From NCBI GenBank assembly GCA_947561585.1, contig CANNZV010001038.1, positions 62,001 through 126,000 on the forward strand: DNA of 64,000 nucleotides, in the 5' to 3' direction. This document shows, piece after piece, positions 22,717-33,359 of the stretch. A program made the translations under genes and the position numbers. How positions within the stretch are numbered: the first letter of the stretch is position 1; each line of letters opens with the position of its first letter. This stretch comes from Caprella mutica. Its lineage: Eukaryota; Arthropoda; Malacostraca; Amphipoda; Caprellidae. The notes below the pieces were generated by a model. That model saw only the letters and a list, made by a program, of their open reading frames with translations. It had not been told where the DNA came from and searched no databases.

Positions 22717-22830
22717 ACAAGGGTGTATCTGACCATCACTGTACTAACTGCTTAGATACACCCTTGTGTGGAAGTTAGTACAAGGGTGTATCTGACCATC
22801 CCTATACTAACTGCTCAGTTACTCCCTTGT
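22717..22830. repeat. 63-bp direct repeat containing an inverted repeat
   Basis: ACAAGGGTGTATCTGACCAT starts at 22717 and again at 22780. In the first unit ACAAGGGTGTATCT (22717-22730) pairs perfectly with AGATACACCCTTGT (22754-22767). The second unit keeps a weaker partner, GTTACTCCCTTGT. Confidence 0.9.
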
Positions 22831-22846
22831 GTTCACAAGTTAATAG

Positions 22847-23007
22847 GTGTTGACAATGCTTTAGAAAGAGAATTAGAATCACTTAATTTACTGCCGTTAG
22901 AAAAACTGGAAGCTAATGCTTTTAAAAGTATGAGAAGAGAAGTTATTAATTGTAATAACAACTTCTTGGATCACTCGGTCTCATTTTATAAAGATTTTAT
23001 TGAATAA
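22847..23007 (+). CDS. Possible 3'-terminal coding exon, unrecognised
   Basis: An open stretch reading VDNALERELESLNLLPLEKL and then ANAFKSMRREVINCNNNF to a TAA at 23005. The residue mix (many E, R, L, K, N, few stops nearby) looks more protein-like than surrounding frames. An AG that could act as splice acceptor (TTAATAG) ends at 22846, but its pyrimidine tract is weak. The open frame continues upstream to 22768 through the 63-bp repeat, which is unlikely to be coding. No canonical AATAAA follows closely. I do not recognise a domain; a chance frame or a gene fragment are both possible. Confidence 0.25.
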
Positions 23008-23354
23008 CAATAATACAAGAAATTGAAATTAAGTATAGTGGAGTTTATTAAATGCGGTTAACATCATTAATCGGAACATCAATAGTTTTAACAGGGTTTT
23101 AAATATATTTAACATCAGAACGAGTGGAACATTCAGTCTGAGGTTTAAATAGAAACTAGTCAGTTAGATGTAACATGCTGTTAAATAACTTAAATTATAC
23201 AAATTTTCAGTATCCTAACCAAGCAAGGTTGACGTCAACTCTATCCTATCTTAGACTGCCCGAACAACACTACCATAAGCTTTGAGATACTTTTACTCTA
23301 AACAATTTATTACATATGTCATTAAAAAATAACTATTCAGTTTCCTAATTTTAG

Positions 23355-23494
23355 GCCCCTTTCACACTTGCGTTTCTCAACGCCGCCTTTAAAAAAATGC
23401 TCATGGTGAAAAGTTTAGCTACAATTGATTTTAACGGAGCCCTTCACACTTGCGTTAGAAAAAATGCTGGTGATAAACCCAAGTGTGAAGGGGA
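23355..23494. mobile_element. Small inverted-repeat element (GCCCCTTTCACACTTG ends)
   Basis: The left end CCCCTTTCACACTTGCGTTT pairs with the right end AAACCCAAGTGTGAAGGGG. A second copy of the left-end sequence lies inside at 23441 (CCCTTCACACTTGCGTT). About 140 bp; ends of this style are common in several DNA-transposon superfamilies, and I could not read a clear target duplication. Confidence 0.75.
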
Positions 23495-23654
23495 CTGAAG
23501 ACCACATTTCCATACCGATACGTAACATTCTGGACAGAATTTGCAAGATAATAGATATTTTTTTATAATATATAAATTTAGTTTCAGTCAGTGGTATATT
23601 TTTTTTAGAGCATTCCTATTTTAATATACAATTTATTGCCTAATTTCTAATATA

Positions 23655-23906
23655 TCGCTTGTTTGCGAGAACAGTGTCATAACTTCAAAATAACTATTTT
23701 TCAGGAGAGGCATTTTAGTACTTGTAATGTACGTACATTTAATGGTATATCGTTAGGACATTTAGCCTCTCTAGCGGTACATTTTTGAGTTACAATGATG
23801 ATTTTTTCTTACCAAAATGATCAGCATTTTATGATTTATATGTCTATATGGATAACTCTAAAATACATGTTTTTGTGTTTATGACGTTGTTGTTGCAAAC
23901 AAGCGA
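23655..23906. mobile_element. 250-bp element with TCGCTTGTTTGC ends, copy 1 of 2
   Basis: Starts TCGCTTGTTTGCGAGAACAG and ends with the complement GCAAACAAGCGA; TA or TATA lies on both sides. It is about 95% identical by eye to 61704-61953. It has no open frame, and the arms beyond the 12-bp ends are not inverted. Confidence 0.9.
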
Positions 23907-25197
23907 TATATAACAGCATCGCACCAATTTTCGCAACATTTCACTAGTGTCGTATTTTTAATATCTTAAAAATGTTTGCCCGTACGTTAGGCCTAAATTG
24001 ATGATAGGCCGTGAAATTTATCGGAAGAGGAAAAAAAGCACCACAAAAAGTGTCTCTGAAACCATTAGAGAACGAAATTATAGCAAACTAAATTGTGTTT
24101 TAAACTTTAATTGATTGTTCTAAGTGTAGTTTTAGCGGTGGGAAAAAGAAAGTAGTGCAGTAGTTACATTGCGTGCCTTTTTCTGATATCATTAATTGAT
24201 GTAATATCTTTCAGATTAAAACTAATTTATACAAAGACTGTGGTACCTTCAATTATGATCTGTGGTACCTTTTTAATATGATATATTATGATTTAATTAT
24301 GATCACTGTGATATATAAATATCAAAGTACATTCAAAGTTCGGAAGAAATTGGTATATACTAAAATAATGTATTTTTGGTAGTCATAAATCATCATTGAA
24401 AATTTTACATCCGGGAGTTAGTGAAAAAAATAAGCGTTCTGTGTTTGGTTCTTCATCTTATATGTTTAAACTTACTTTTTACAGTTAAACTTTCATAACT
24501 TGTTCAGTTATATAAAACAAAATAAATTCGCAAAAAACATTGAAGAATAAATATTTACACCATGTAAGCCAGGGTGAAATTCCTAATTATCGGACGATTT
24601 CACATTATAATAAATGCGACGTAAATATTATTTAACTCACTATTTTTTTTAAATAAATTAAAATATAAGTTCCATTCATAAAATTCACAATAACTCACTA
24701 TAAGTTAAATATGAAGTACATTTTTCTTTAAGCTCATTCACCGTAGAAGTTAGTCTGTAAAATACATAGACACTGTTTTCGACAGCTTCACAAACACAAA
24801 GTGTTAGTCACTAACTTCACTTCAAGGGAAGAAAAGAAGAGAACTGCCTAGTCAGTCTAAACAAAACTGCTTAGATTTACTTTGTAACTTTACTAATGTT
24901 TGTCGCGTACATATTCTTTGTTGAAGGCAGAGTAAACATGAAGTTTTGTTTCAGTTCTGAGATTGTAAGACCCAGTTCATTAGATGCAGCAGTTATTTTC
25001 ACTAGCTTTATATGCATCTTATTCTTCCGAAAAGTTTGCACGAATCTTGCTTGATGCTAAAAACAAAACCAGTATTGTAATGGCACATTCTATGAAAATG
25101 GCATCATCTCACAATAATTTTTTTAATGAATTCTGTACAACTGTAATGCTTCCACATTTACTTTTCAAAACTTGAACAGAATTCTGTAAAGCACCGT
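23907..25197. other. AT-rich stretch; family 1 left-end fragment at 24572
   Basis: GGGTGAAATTCCTAATTATC and CGGACGATTTCACATT at 24572-24610 match the left end of family 1, without a right end. The open frame 24984-25175 is moderately polar but unrecognised. Nothing else seen. Confidence 0.5.
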
Positions 25198-25379
25198 ACA
25201 CACGTAGGATTTTTTAAGTCTTTCTACCAGACTTTTCGCTAAGCTCCTCCTACTTTTTCCACGAGAATATAAGGAAAAACGATATAATTATTATTTATTA
25301 TAGTTTGTATCCATGATAATATTTATTATACCAACTATAATAAATAATAATTATAACGTTTTTTGTGTGTACGGCCCTT
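25198..25379. mobile_element. Family 2 inverted-repeat element, right arm deleted
   Basis: Left arm complete: AAGCACCGTACACACGTAGG and CTAAGCTCCTCCTACTTTTT. The right arm jumps from ATTATAACGTTTTTT directly to the end GTGTGTACGGCCCT, losing about 80 bp present in the other two copies. TA flanks are visible. Confidence 0.92.
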
Positions 25380-25743
25380 AAAACTGTAATGCTTTCAGAT
25401 TCTCTCTTTTTAATTTGAACAACCAAAAAATACATCGAATTTAATTTAAATCACTCGATATTGAAAACCAAAATAATCTAATTGTCTCGATATCTTTTCA
25501 TGTCCACAAAACTCTCAATCATCTACTCAGTCTGAATTTTTTCTTTTCTGGGTAAGATGATGAATATGATCAGAAAAAAAGGCCATTATCTTAGGTAATT
25601 GCCTCTTGAAGACCTGTTTATACTGCCATAACAGGTCATTTCGTCGCTCTGAGATCACTGAATGACTCCATTAGAATTATGAATATGTTAGCTTTGTATG
25701 AGCCTCTCATGAATCATAGAAAGAACATGTCGTTAATAATTAA

Positions 25744-25789
25744 GATATGCCGTTACTGAAATTCATGAGCGATATGAACATTCTTGAGA
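25744..25789 (-). repeat. Single inverted unit of the 44-bp array
   Basis: GATATGCCGTTACTGAAATT and the following GAGCGATATGAACATT are the reverse complement of the array unit that begins at 25807. The two orientations are separated by only about 17 bp, forming a strong foldback at the array edge. Confidence 0.95.
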
Positions 25790-25806
25790 CAAGTGTTCAG
25801 AAAGTT

Positions 25807-27168
25807 TTCATATACTATATTAATTTCAATAACGGCATATCATAAATGTTCATATCGCTCATTAATTTCAATAACGGCATATCTCAAAAATATTCATATC
25901 GCTCATTAATTTCAATAACGGCATATCTCAAAAATATTCATATCGCTCATTAATTTCAATAACGGCATATCTCAAAAATATTCATATCGCTCATTAATTT
26001 CAATAACGGCATATCTCAAAAATATTCATATCGCTCATTAATTTCAATAACGGCATATCTCAAAAATGTTCATATCGCTCATTAATTTCAATAACGGCAT
26101 ATCTCAAAAATATTCATATCGCTCATTAATTTCAATAACGGCATATCTCAAAAATATTCATATCGCTCATTAATTTCAATAACGGCATATCTCAAAAATA
26201 TTCATATCGCTCATTAATTTCAATAACGGCATATCTCAAAAATATTCATATCGCTCATTAATTTCAATAACGGCATATCTCAAAAATATTCATATCGCTC
26301 ATTAATTTCAATAACGGCATATCTCAAAAATATTCATATCGCTCATTAATTTCAATAACGGCATATCTCCAGAATGTTCATATCGCTCATTAATTTCAAT
26401 AACGGCATATCTCAAAAATGTTCATATCGCTCATTAATTTCAATAATGGCATATCTCCAAAATGTTCATATCGCTAATTAATTTCAATAACGGCATATCT
26501 CAAAAATATTCATATCGCTCATTAATTTCAATAACGGCATATCTCAAAAATATTCATATCGCTCATTAATTTCAATAATGGCATATCTCCAAAATGTTCA
26601 TATCGCTAATTAATTTCAATAACGGCATATCTCAAAAATATTCATATCGCTCATTAATTTCAATAACGGCATATCTCAAAAATATTCATATCGCTCATTA
26701 ATTTCAATAACGGCATATCTCAAAAATGTTCATATCGCTCATTAATTTCAATAACGGCATATCTCAAAAATATTCATATCGCTCATTAATTTCAATAACG
26801 GCATATCTCAAAAATATTCATATCGCTCATTAATTTCAGTAACGGCATATCTCAAAAATATTCATATCGCTCATTAATTTCAATAACGGCATATCTCAAA
26901 AATGTTCATATCGCTCATTAATTTCAATAACGGCATATCTCAAAAATGTTCATATCGCTCATTAATTTCAATAACGGCATATCTCAAAAATATTCATATC
27001 GCTCATTAATTTCAATAACGGCATATCTCAAAAATATTCATATCGCTCATTAATTTCAATAACGGCATATCTCAAAAATATTCATATCGCTCATTAATTT
27101 CAATAACGGCATATCTCAAAAATATTCATATCGCTCATTAATTTCAATAACGGCATATCTCAAAAATG
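25807..27168. repeat. Minisatellite, 44-bp unit, about 31 copies
   Basis: TTCATATCGCTCATTAATTT recurs every 44 bp from 25849 to 27125. Variants (AATAATGG, CTCCAAAATG, CGCTAATTAA) occur as a set twice, 132 bp apart (about 26445 and 26577), showing a three-unit duplication. The unit is conserved to within a few substitutions. Confidence 0.98.
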
Positions 27169-27385
27169 CTAAATTTGCATTTAATTTTTCTCGCTCATTT
27201 AAAATAATCCTAACATCATGCTTTGAGTTTATAAGAATTTTTCTGAGAAAAAAACAGTTGTTACTGGTATAGATTCGTAATTTCTGAATAAAATGGTGTA
27301 CGTAACACACATTCGAGGTTTTTAATTTAAGTTTGAAAATGGTATTCCAAGTCCGAGAATTTGAAGACAAACTTCTATTGCATCT

Positions 27386-27790
27386 ATTTCTCATTAATTT
27401 CTCATTGATTTATATTTCATTCATTCATTTCTCATTCATTCATTTCTCATTCATTAATTTCTCATTCATTTATATTTTATTCATTCATTTCTCATTCATT
27501 AATTTTTCATTCATTTATATTTCATTCATTCATTTCTCATTCATTCATTTCTCATTCATTATCTTCTCATTCATTAAGTTCTCATTCATTAAGTTCTCAT
27601 TCATTAAGTTCTCATTCATTAATTTATCATTCATTAAGTTCTCATTCATTAAGTTCTCATTCATTAATTTATCATTCATTAATTTCTCATTCATTTATAT
27701 TTCATTCATTCATTTCTCATTCATTAATTTCTCATTCATTCATTTCTCATTCATTATCTTCTCATTCATTCATTTCTCATTCATTTTATT
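27386..27790. repeat. Minisatellite, 15-bp unit, about 27 copies
   Basis: TTCTCATTCATTCAT and variants (ATTAAT, ATTTAT, ATTAAG, ATTATC) repeat every 15 bp. Because 15 is a multiple of three, a 181-residue frame of FSFIH-type repeats stays open at 27333-27878; I treat that as non-coding. Confidence 0.95.
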
Positions 27791-27930
27791 TAGCGGCAAG
27801 AGTCCTTATAGATATTTACGACACGGAATATTTATTAGAAAAATCGGAGGTGAATGCAGAAACTTGTTTAATATTTAATATTAATTGGAGAAAATATCTA
27901 TGGGAAAATCAAGGATAAAATATAACTCAT

Positions 27931-28281
27931 TAATGAAATGGATTTATAATTGAAATCACAAAAATAAATCATTTCAAAATGAAGTAGAAGCCCCTTGTGA
28001 ATTGAGTTGGGGCTTCTGATCATGAATAAAAATTGATTCCAATGTCCTCAAATCTAAAGTATTGCAGGTAGTTAAAATTTTGAAATCTTTTTCTGAAAAT
28101 GGATAATTGTGGTCGAAAGAATGTTCTAAAACTTTCATTGCGTCATTGAGAATTTTGAGGACATTGGAATCAATTTTTATTTATGACCAGAAGCCCCTAG
28201 TCAATTCACAAGGGGCATCTACGGAATTATTTATTTTAAAATTATTTATTTTTGTGATTTTAATTTATTTTCATTTCGTTA
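27931..28281. mobile_element. Long inverted-repeat element with nested hairpins
   Basis: The arms (27931-28052 and 28153-28281) are complementary over about 120 bp with small gaps: AAATCACAAAAATAAAT pairs with ATTTATTTTTGTGATTTT, and TTGATTCCAATGTCCTCAAA with TTTGAGGACATTGGAATCAA. Each arm contains its own hairpin (GAAGCCCC..GGGGCTTC in the left arm). The loop of about 100 bp has no coding potential. Confidence 0.9.
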
Positions 28282-28843
28282 GGTGTTTATTTATACTAGA
28301 TTTATAATTCAGTTATTCCTTCTGATAAAATGAATGAAAGGAGTCCGTTTTTACTATTTTAAAAGCATTTTAATTGGATGATTATCTAAATAAGCAAATA
28401 TTTTCAATTGAATTGCTTAACAGTTCATTCCAGAGCTCCAATAGTTTACTTTCATTGCAGTTTATCTTCAATTTCCGGTCGATTCCCCAAGTTAAATTAG
28501 TGCAAACTGAACCTCTCTATTGAGTTAAACCAATCAAAACTCTGCATTAATTTAATAAGGAGAGCAGCTGCTTCGGAAATAAATATCCGACACTCAAGAA
28601 TTCCATTTCGATATTCCAACATTCGACTTCGTATGCTTGTATCCCTTTAGTTTATTTAATAGAGTTTTATTACTACTATAGGTAAAGTTCGATGGAACGA
28701 ATATGTAAGAATTTCTGAAAATGTTCAAATGAAAATCATTCAAATAAAATAATTTGAATATATAGCATATTTCATGTGTTTTCAAAGATATGAAACTATG
28801 CAAATTAACATGAAATTGAAATTTCATGAGAGAGTGATCTATA
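28282..28843. other. AT-rich stretch, nothing recognised
   Basis: No gene or repeat recognised. Confidence 0.45.
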
Positions 28844-29273
28844 GGTTAAGTTCTGAATTATCGGACGGTTCTACACCTTGGATGATATATGAAGAAGGTT
28901 TATAAAACTTAATATTACCCTCGAAAATTGCAAAAAGTTATATCTTGTTCGACATTTATTTATTTTTAATCTTTTTATTAATTTATCAGATTTTGGAAGC
29001 AGTCAGGTCAAGGAGGTGAAGGTAAATGTCATTTTTTAAGTGGTGGCGAAGGTATGTGCTCTACTAGTGCCACTGGGTCCTGTCATCTAATTACCTTTGC
29101 AGAATGCGGAAAGGTTATATTTTTTTAACGAATATATTAATTGGTAAACATGATCTACTACTAACTACAGGTATCATGGATAACAATTAAAATATATGTT
29201 GTATAATAATTATTATTTACTTTTCATATGCGACAGAATATGTTTTAACCGACCGATAATTCGTAATTTACTC
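28844..29273. mobile_element. Family 1 inverted-repeat element interrupted by another repeat
   Basis: The left end GGTTAAGTTCTGAATTATCG is at 28844 and the right end GATAATTCGTAATTTACTC at 29273, TA on both sides. The core half GGTATCATGGATAACAATT sits at 29170. Between them lies about 210 bp of the tailed interspersed repeat in minus orientation, so this is a nested insertion. Confidence 0.85.
28918..29130 (-). mobile_element. Tailed interspersed repeat, two adjacent fragments (CTTTGACC family)
   Basis: On the minus strand the 5' end (CACTAGTAGAGCACATACCT) is near 29083, with CTTCGCCACCACTT following. Next to it at 29090-29125 is a second 3' end, CCTTTCCGCATTCTGCAAAG. The family 1 element surrounds both, so they inserted into it. 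Confidence 0.75.
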
Positions 29274-29669
29274 TACATACTATATTACAATGTGAGTATA
29301 CTGTTATTCTACCTCGCATACTGACGATCACGTTGCAATGAAAAGATATCGAGAACCAATAGTAGATCCCTTCTTTTTACCATATATTGGAGCTTAGACT
29401 GACGCCACTTGAAGCGCTAGAGTCTACTGCAAGTGAATTCAACCTTTTTATGCGTACAAAAGAGAAATGTATAAATTGTGCCCTTCAATTTGATTTATTA
29501 CAATGATTGTTATATCTTGAAATCATATATTTTTAAAACCTAATCTTCGTCAATTTTGTTATATTAATTTATAAAATATAGAGAAATGCATAAAAAATGT
29601 ATATATAACAAATATTATGGTATATTTGTGATACCTTTCAGAATGTCCCACGTAACAAAGTTTATTGGC
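29274..29669. other. AT-rich stretch, nothing recognised
   Basis: No gene or repeat recognised. Confidence 0.45.
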
Positions 29670-30104
29670 CCAAACTTGTCCCAATATTGTTACAACCTTG
29701 TCCCAATATTATTAAAACCTTGTCCCAATATTGTTCCAATTGCCCCAATATTATTACAACCTTGTCCCAATATTATTAAAACCTTGTCCCAATATTGTTA
29801 CAACAGTGTCCAAATATTGTTACAACCTTGTCCCAATATTATTACAACCTTGTTCCAAATTATTACAACCTTGTCCCAATATTATTACAACCTTGTCCAA
29901 TATTGTTTCAATTGACCCAATATTATTACAACCTTGTCCAATATTGTTTCAATTGACCCAATATTATTACAACCTTGTCCTAATATTATTACAACCTTGT
30001 CCAATATTGTTTCAATTGACCCAATATTGTTTCAATTGACCCAATATTATTACAACCTTGTCCCAATATTGTTTCAACATTGCCTCAATATTCTAACAAT
30101 GTTT
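29670..30104. repeat. Minisatellite, ~22-bp unit in two types, about 20 copies
   Basis: Type A is TTGTCCCAATATTATTACAA plus CC; type B is CAATTGACCCAATATTGTTT. Type A dominates on the left and A/B mixtures follow from about 29895. Overlapping 109- and 102-residue frames across the array are by-products. Confidence 0.95.
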
Positions 30105-32710
30105 CCCTGAGTGATTTAATTTTTAGGGAGATATTATGAATTCTAGCAATAGAACTTATTTCGAAATCGTGATCATTGTATCATTACATAATAGAGTAAT
30201 TCTAGTCCTTCATATAACAGAAGATACAAATGTGAAAATAATTCTCTCCCTATCGCCACATTTCTAATTATTCAAAGTGATCTGCACGAAAATATCCCTA
30301 CAAGTTCCAGGTTATTTTTCCTCTCATTGAACAGAGAAACTTCTGCAGTAGAATTTTTATCGCAGGTGTTGATTAGACAGAACAGTGTGAGAGGAGTGTG
30401 AAATACACGAACGATTGTTCGTATATCTGGTATTTTTATCCACAATACAACGGGTCCAGAATTAAATCTGGCTGCGATCTTTTTCTCATTTTTTGCGTTT
30501 TGTGCAAACTGATAGAAAAAATATTTCAGAGAGAAAGTTTGAATGAACATCAAAATAATGCAAAGCTGGTACACCGAAAACTGCTGACACGGAAAACTGC
30601 CATGCCAAAAACTGCCAACACGGAAAAAGGTTAACGCGGAAAACGACCAGTCATGCACTTACTTGCAATATAATGACTTTAGTGTATAATATTAACGTTT
30701 TAATGTATAAAAAACTGCGTTCGCCTTTCGTTAAGGAGTTAAGGGGACATTCATTTGTAATTAGTATAAAAAAACAAAAATAATAGTAAGATGTAGGCAA
30801 ATATATTAGAAAAATATATTATTATATAGATATTACAGAAATAAATCAAATACAAGATAGATATTAAAAACTGAAACCTTTCTTAGAAAATACTACTGAA
30901 GAGAAGAAACCAAGGAATAATTCTATTAGAGACAGAGTACAATTTCTTTGTTTACAAAACATATCTTTACATAATCAGTTCATAATGGATTTAGTGTCTA
31001 ATTATATTTTTCTATGTTATAATTTTAGAATTGAACAAGTATTTAATATTAATAGTCGCTTGTACTAATTATAAAACATCTTCGATCGATATTTGTGAAA
31101 TATTTAAAATTTGCACTCCAACATCTATGATTATTAAACTGCTATTACCTACCTACTTCTCTTACAATTTCAAACAATCAAATTGGATTGCATATTAATT
31201 AATAATACTTTTTACATATAAATGAGAATTGTAAAAATGAAGGTGTTATTGATATGTAAATATAATAAATATTGAACATACATATAAGTTGATTTAACAT
31301 TCACTTAATTTATTGTATAATTTAAAATTAAATAATTGTGAGAATAAACGAATTTATCAATTTAGTAACAAAATTATCAATCAACTTCACTTCAGCCTCA
31401 ACAATAACACCTAATCACATTAATTTATAAAATTCATTACATTAACTTAATTTCAGTTCAAATTTCAGTCTATGTCTCACAATTCATTCATCATCTAACG
31501 TTGTTTTTGTCAGTAGCATTCACAGGTAACATTTATCAACTGTTTGCACGAAAAGAAGAAATGGATTTGCTGTGTAAGCAGATTTCATTGTTGGGAAAAA
31601 GTGCGGATTTTCTCGGAAAACGACTAAAATTTCAGCAGAAAGTAAGCTAGAACAACGGGCAAAATTCACTCTATTCTTTACAAAAAAAATTTATGTGTGT
31701 TATATGTAATAAATTAGTATGTATGTAATAATATCAGTATACAATATAATGTATGTTGATATAATTTTTTATATAAAATAGTTATATTTTTTTAAAGACG
31801 TGTAATAAATAAATATATGCTGACTTGGTTCCATATGAGCTTTATAATAATGGTGATTATTTTTTTGATGATCACCAATTCATATTCTTAAGCTGTAATA
31901 ATTTTTGTCTCCTATCATCGAACTAAAGATTTTAATAATGTACTGATTTTCTTTGTACTACCAAAAAACATGAAAAAGTCTTTTTTTAATTTATTGATTG
32001 ATAAAAAAATGAAATGTATCACAGTGATATAATTGTTCAGCTCTAATACAGGAAGTATCGTATATAATGGAATAAAATGAACATTTTGATCTTTAAGTTT
32101 CATACTGTCATTGAAATTTATTTTTAATTAAATAAAAAGGTTTAATGAAAATATATGAATATGCACATAATTTAGTAAATACGATTCATCAATATTTATT
32201 AAAGATCATTGAGTTAATTATTTTCTAATCCTTTTAATTAATATTCTACTGAAAGGTTAAAAAATGCAGATTATACACTTTTTTATTATATATATATTTC
32301 TAACATCTGGTATCAAATATACTTATATGTAGTAGGGTTTTGACTCATTTCTATATTTATAGCTTATTGATTCCTACTCAGTTTCGGAAGCAATAAAGTT
32401 CAAATTTGTTCTCCATTCCCCGGTATGACAAAGTATAATATTTTGCCTCGCTTCCCCTTCTCTAACGACGTTCTTGTGAATTATTGCTTGCAATTTTAGG
32501 CGACTTCACTTCGCGTAATTTTAAATTCACCGACACGGACAACTTTTTCGATCGATGACTTGAACTTTTAGGGAAAAAAGCAATACAGTTGTAAATGAGC
32601 TGAAATTGATTAAATTTAGTGTATGTTCACATAAAATAATTATTTCTAAAGAAAATAGTTAATAGGTTTCAATAAATTCACAGTCCAGTAGAGAATTTTT
32701 GTAATTAAAT
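30105..32710. other. AT-rich stretch, no gene recognised
   Basis: About 2.6 kb. A short degenerate array at 30563-30650 repeats CGGAAAACTGCC-like phrases, faintly like the foldback arm unit. The 128-residue minus frame 30272-30658 starts inside it and has no recognisable domain. The rest is very AT-rich. Confidence 0.45.
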
Positions 32711-32869
32711 CCTGTAAAGTGAATGTAGTGTCCTGAGTAAGGAAGTGTCCTCTATAGTAAACAAATATTCTTTAGTCTGCCATAATGGCCAATAATTTTA
32801 TTCCCTATTCAAAATACGTTCACTATAGAGGCTACTTCCTTACATAGGACACTTAATTCTCTATACAGG
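32711..32869. mobile_element. Family 4 inverted-repeat element (CTCTATAGTGAA type)
   Basis: Left CCTGTAAAGTGAATGTAGTG with GAGTAAGGAAGT pairs with right ACTTCCTTACATAGGACAC and CTCTATACAGG. The inner parts CCTCTATAGTAAACAAATAT and CGTTCACTATAGAGG also pair. Relatives at 55509-55640 and 56990-57065 share TCTTTAGTCTGCC-like interior sequence. Confidence 0.85.
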
Positions 32870-33090
32870 TTTTAATTATGGAGGAGTTCCACAGCTCTTG
32901 ATGTATCTGGTACCAAATCTACAGACACATTCGTAATAAGATGCTCTTTTTGTTTTCTCATTCCACGCTATAATTTGAATAACCATCGATCCGTGTTATT
33001 ATAATCTGAAACACAATCTATTGCCTCGTCTTGAAAAGAAGGAAAATTAACGGAGAAAATTGAGGAGATTTGCAGCTCTGATTATTATTG

Positions 33091-33359
33091 TGTATTTTCC
33101 CGTTAAAAATAACGGGTAATCACCAATACCAATTTATTACCCATTATTAGGTTACTTTTAATGAATTCAATTAAAATTAAATTTTCTGCATAGTCTAATT
33201 TATTTCATAGATAAAAAATATCTAAGAAATTGAATAAAAACCGGGAAATTTAAATCTAAATATCATATCATAGTTTCATTCTTCATGTTTAATACCCGTC
33301 GTGTAAAAGCGGACACCAAATAAATAAATGAACACACGAGGGAAATTATTAGTATAGAT
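33091..33359. repeat. Dispersed repeat family 5, copy 1
   Basis: Starts TTTTCCCGTTAAAAATAACG and continues with CATTCTTCATGTTTAATACC, GTGTAAAAGCGGACACCAAA and a TAAATAAATG tail, then CACGAGGGAAATTAT. The same order occurs at 41551-41765. Class unknown. Confidence 0.85.

Noticed and set aside
25807..27168. CRISPR-like regular array
   Set aside because: There are no unique spacers; units are contiguous, and the context is eukaryotic.
27333..27878. 181-codon frame of FSFIH repeats
   Set aside because: A consequence of a 15-bp array; no unique protein-like sequence beyond short flanks.
30272..30658. 128-codon minus-strand frame
   Set aside because: Begins in a degenerate short array and shows no recognisable motif.
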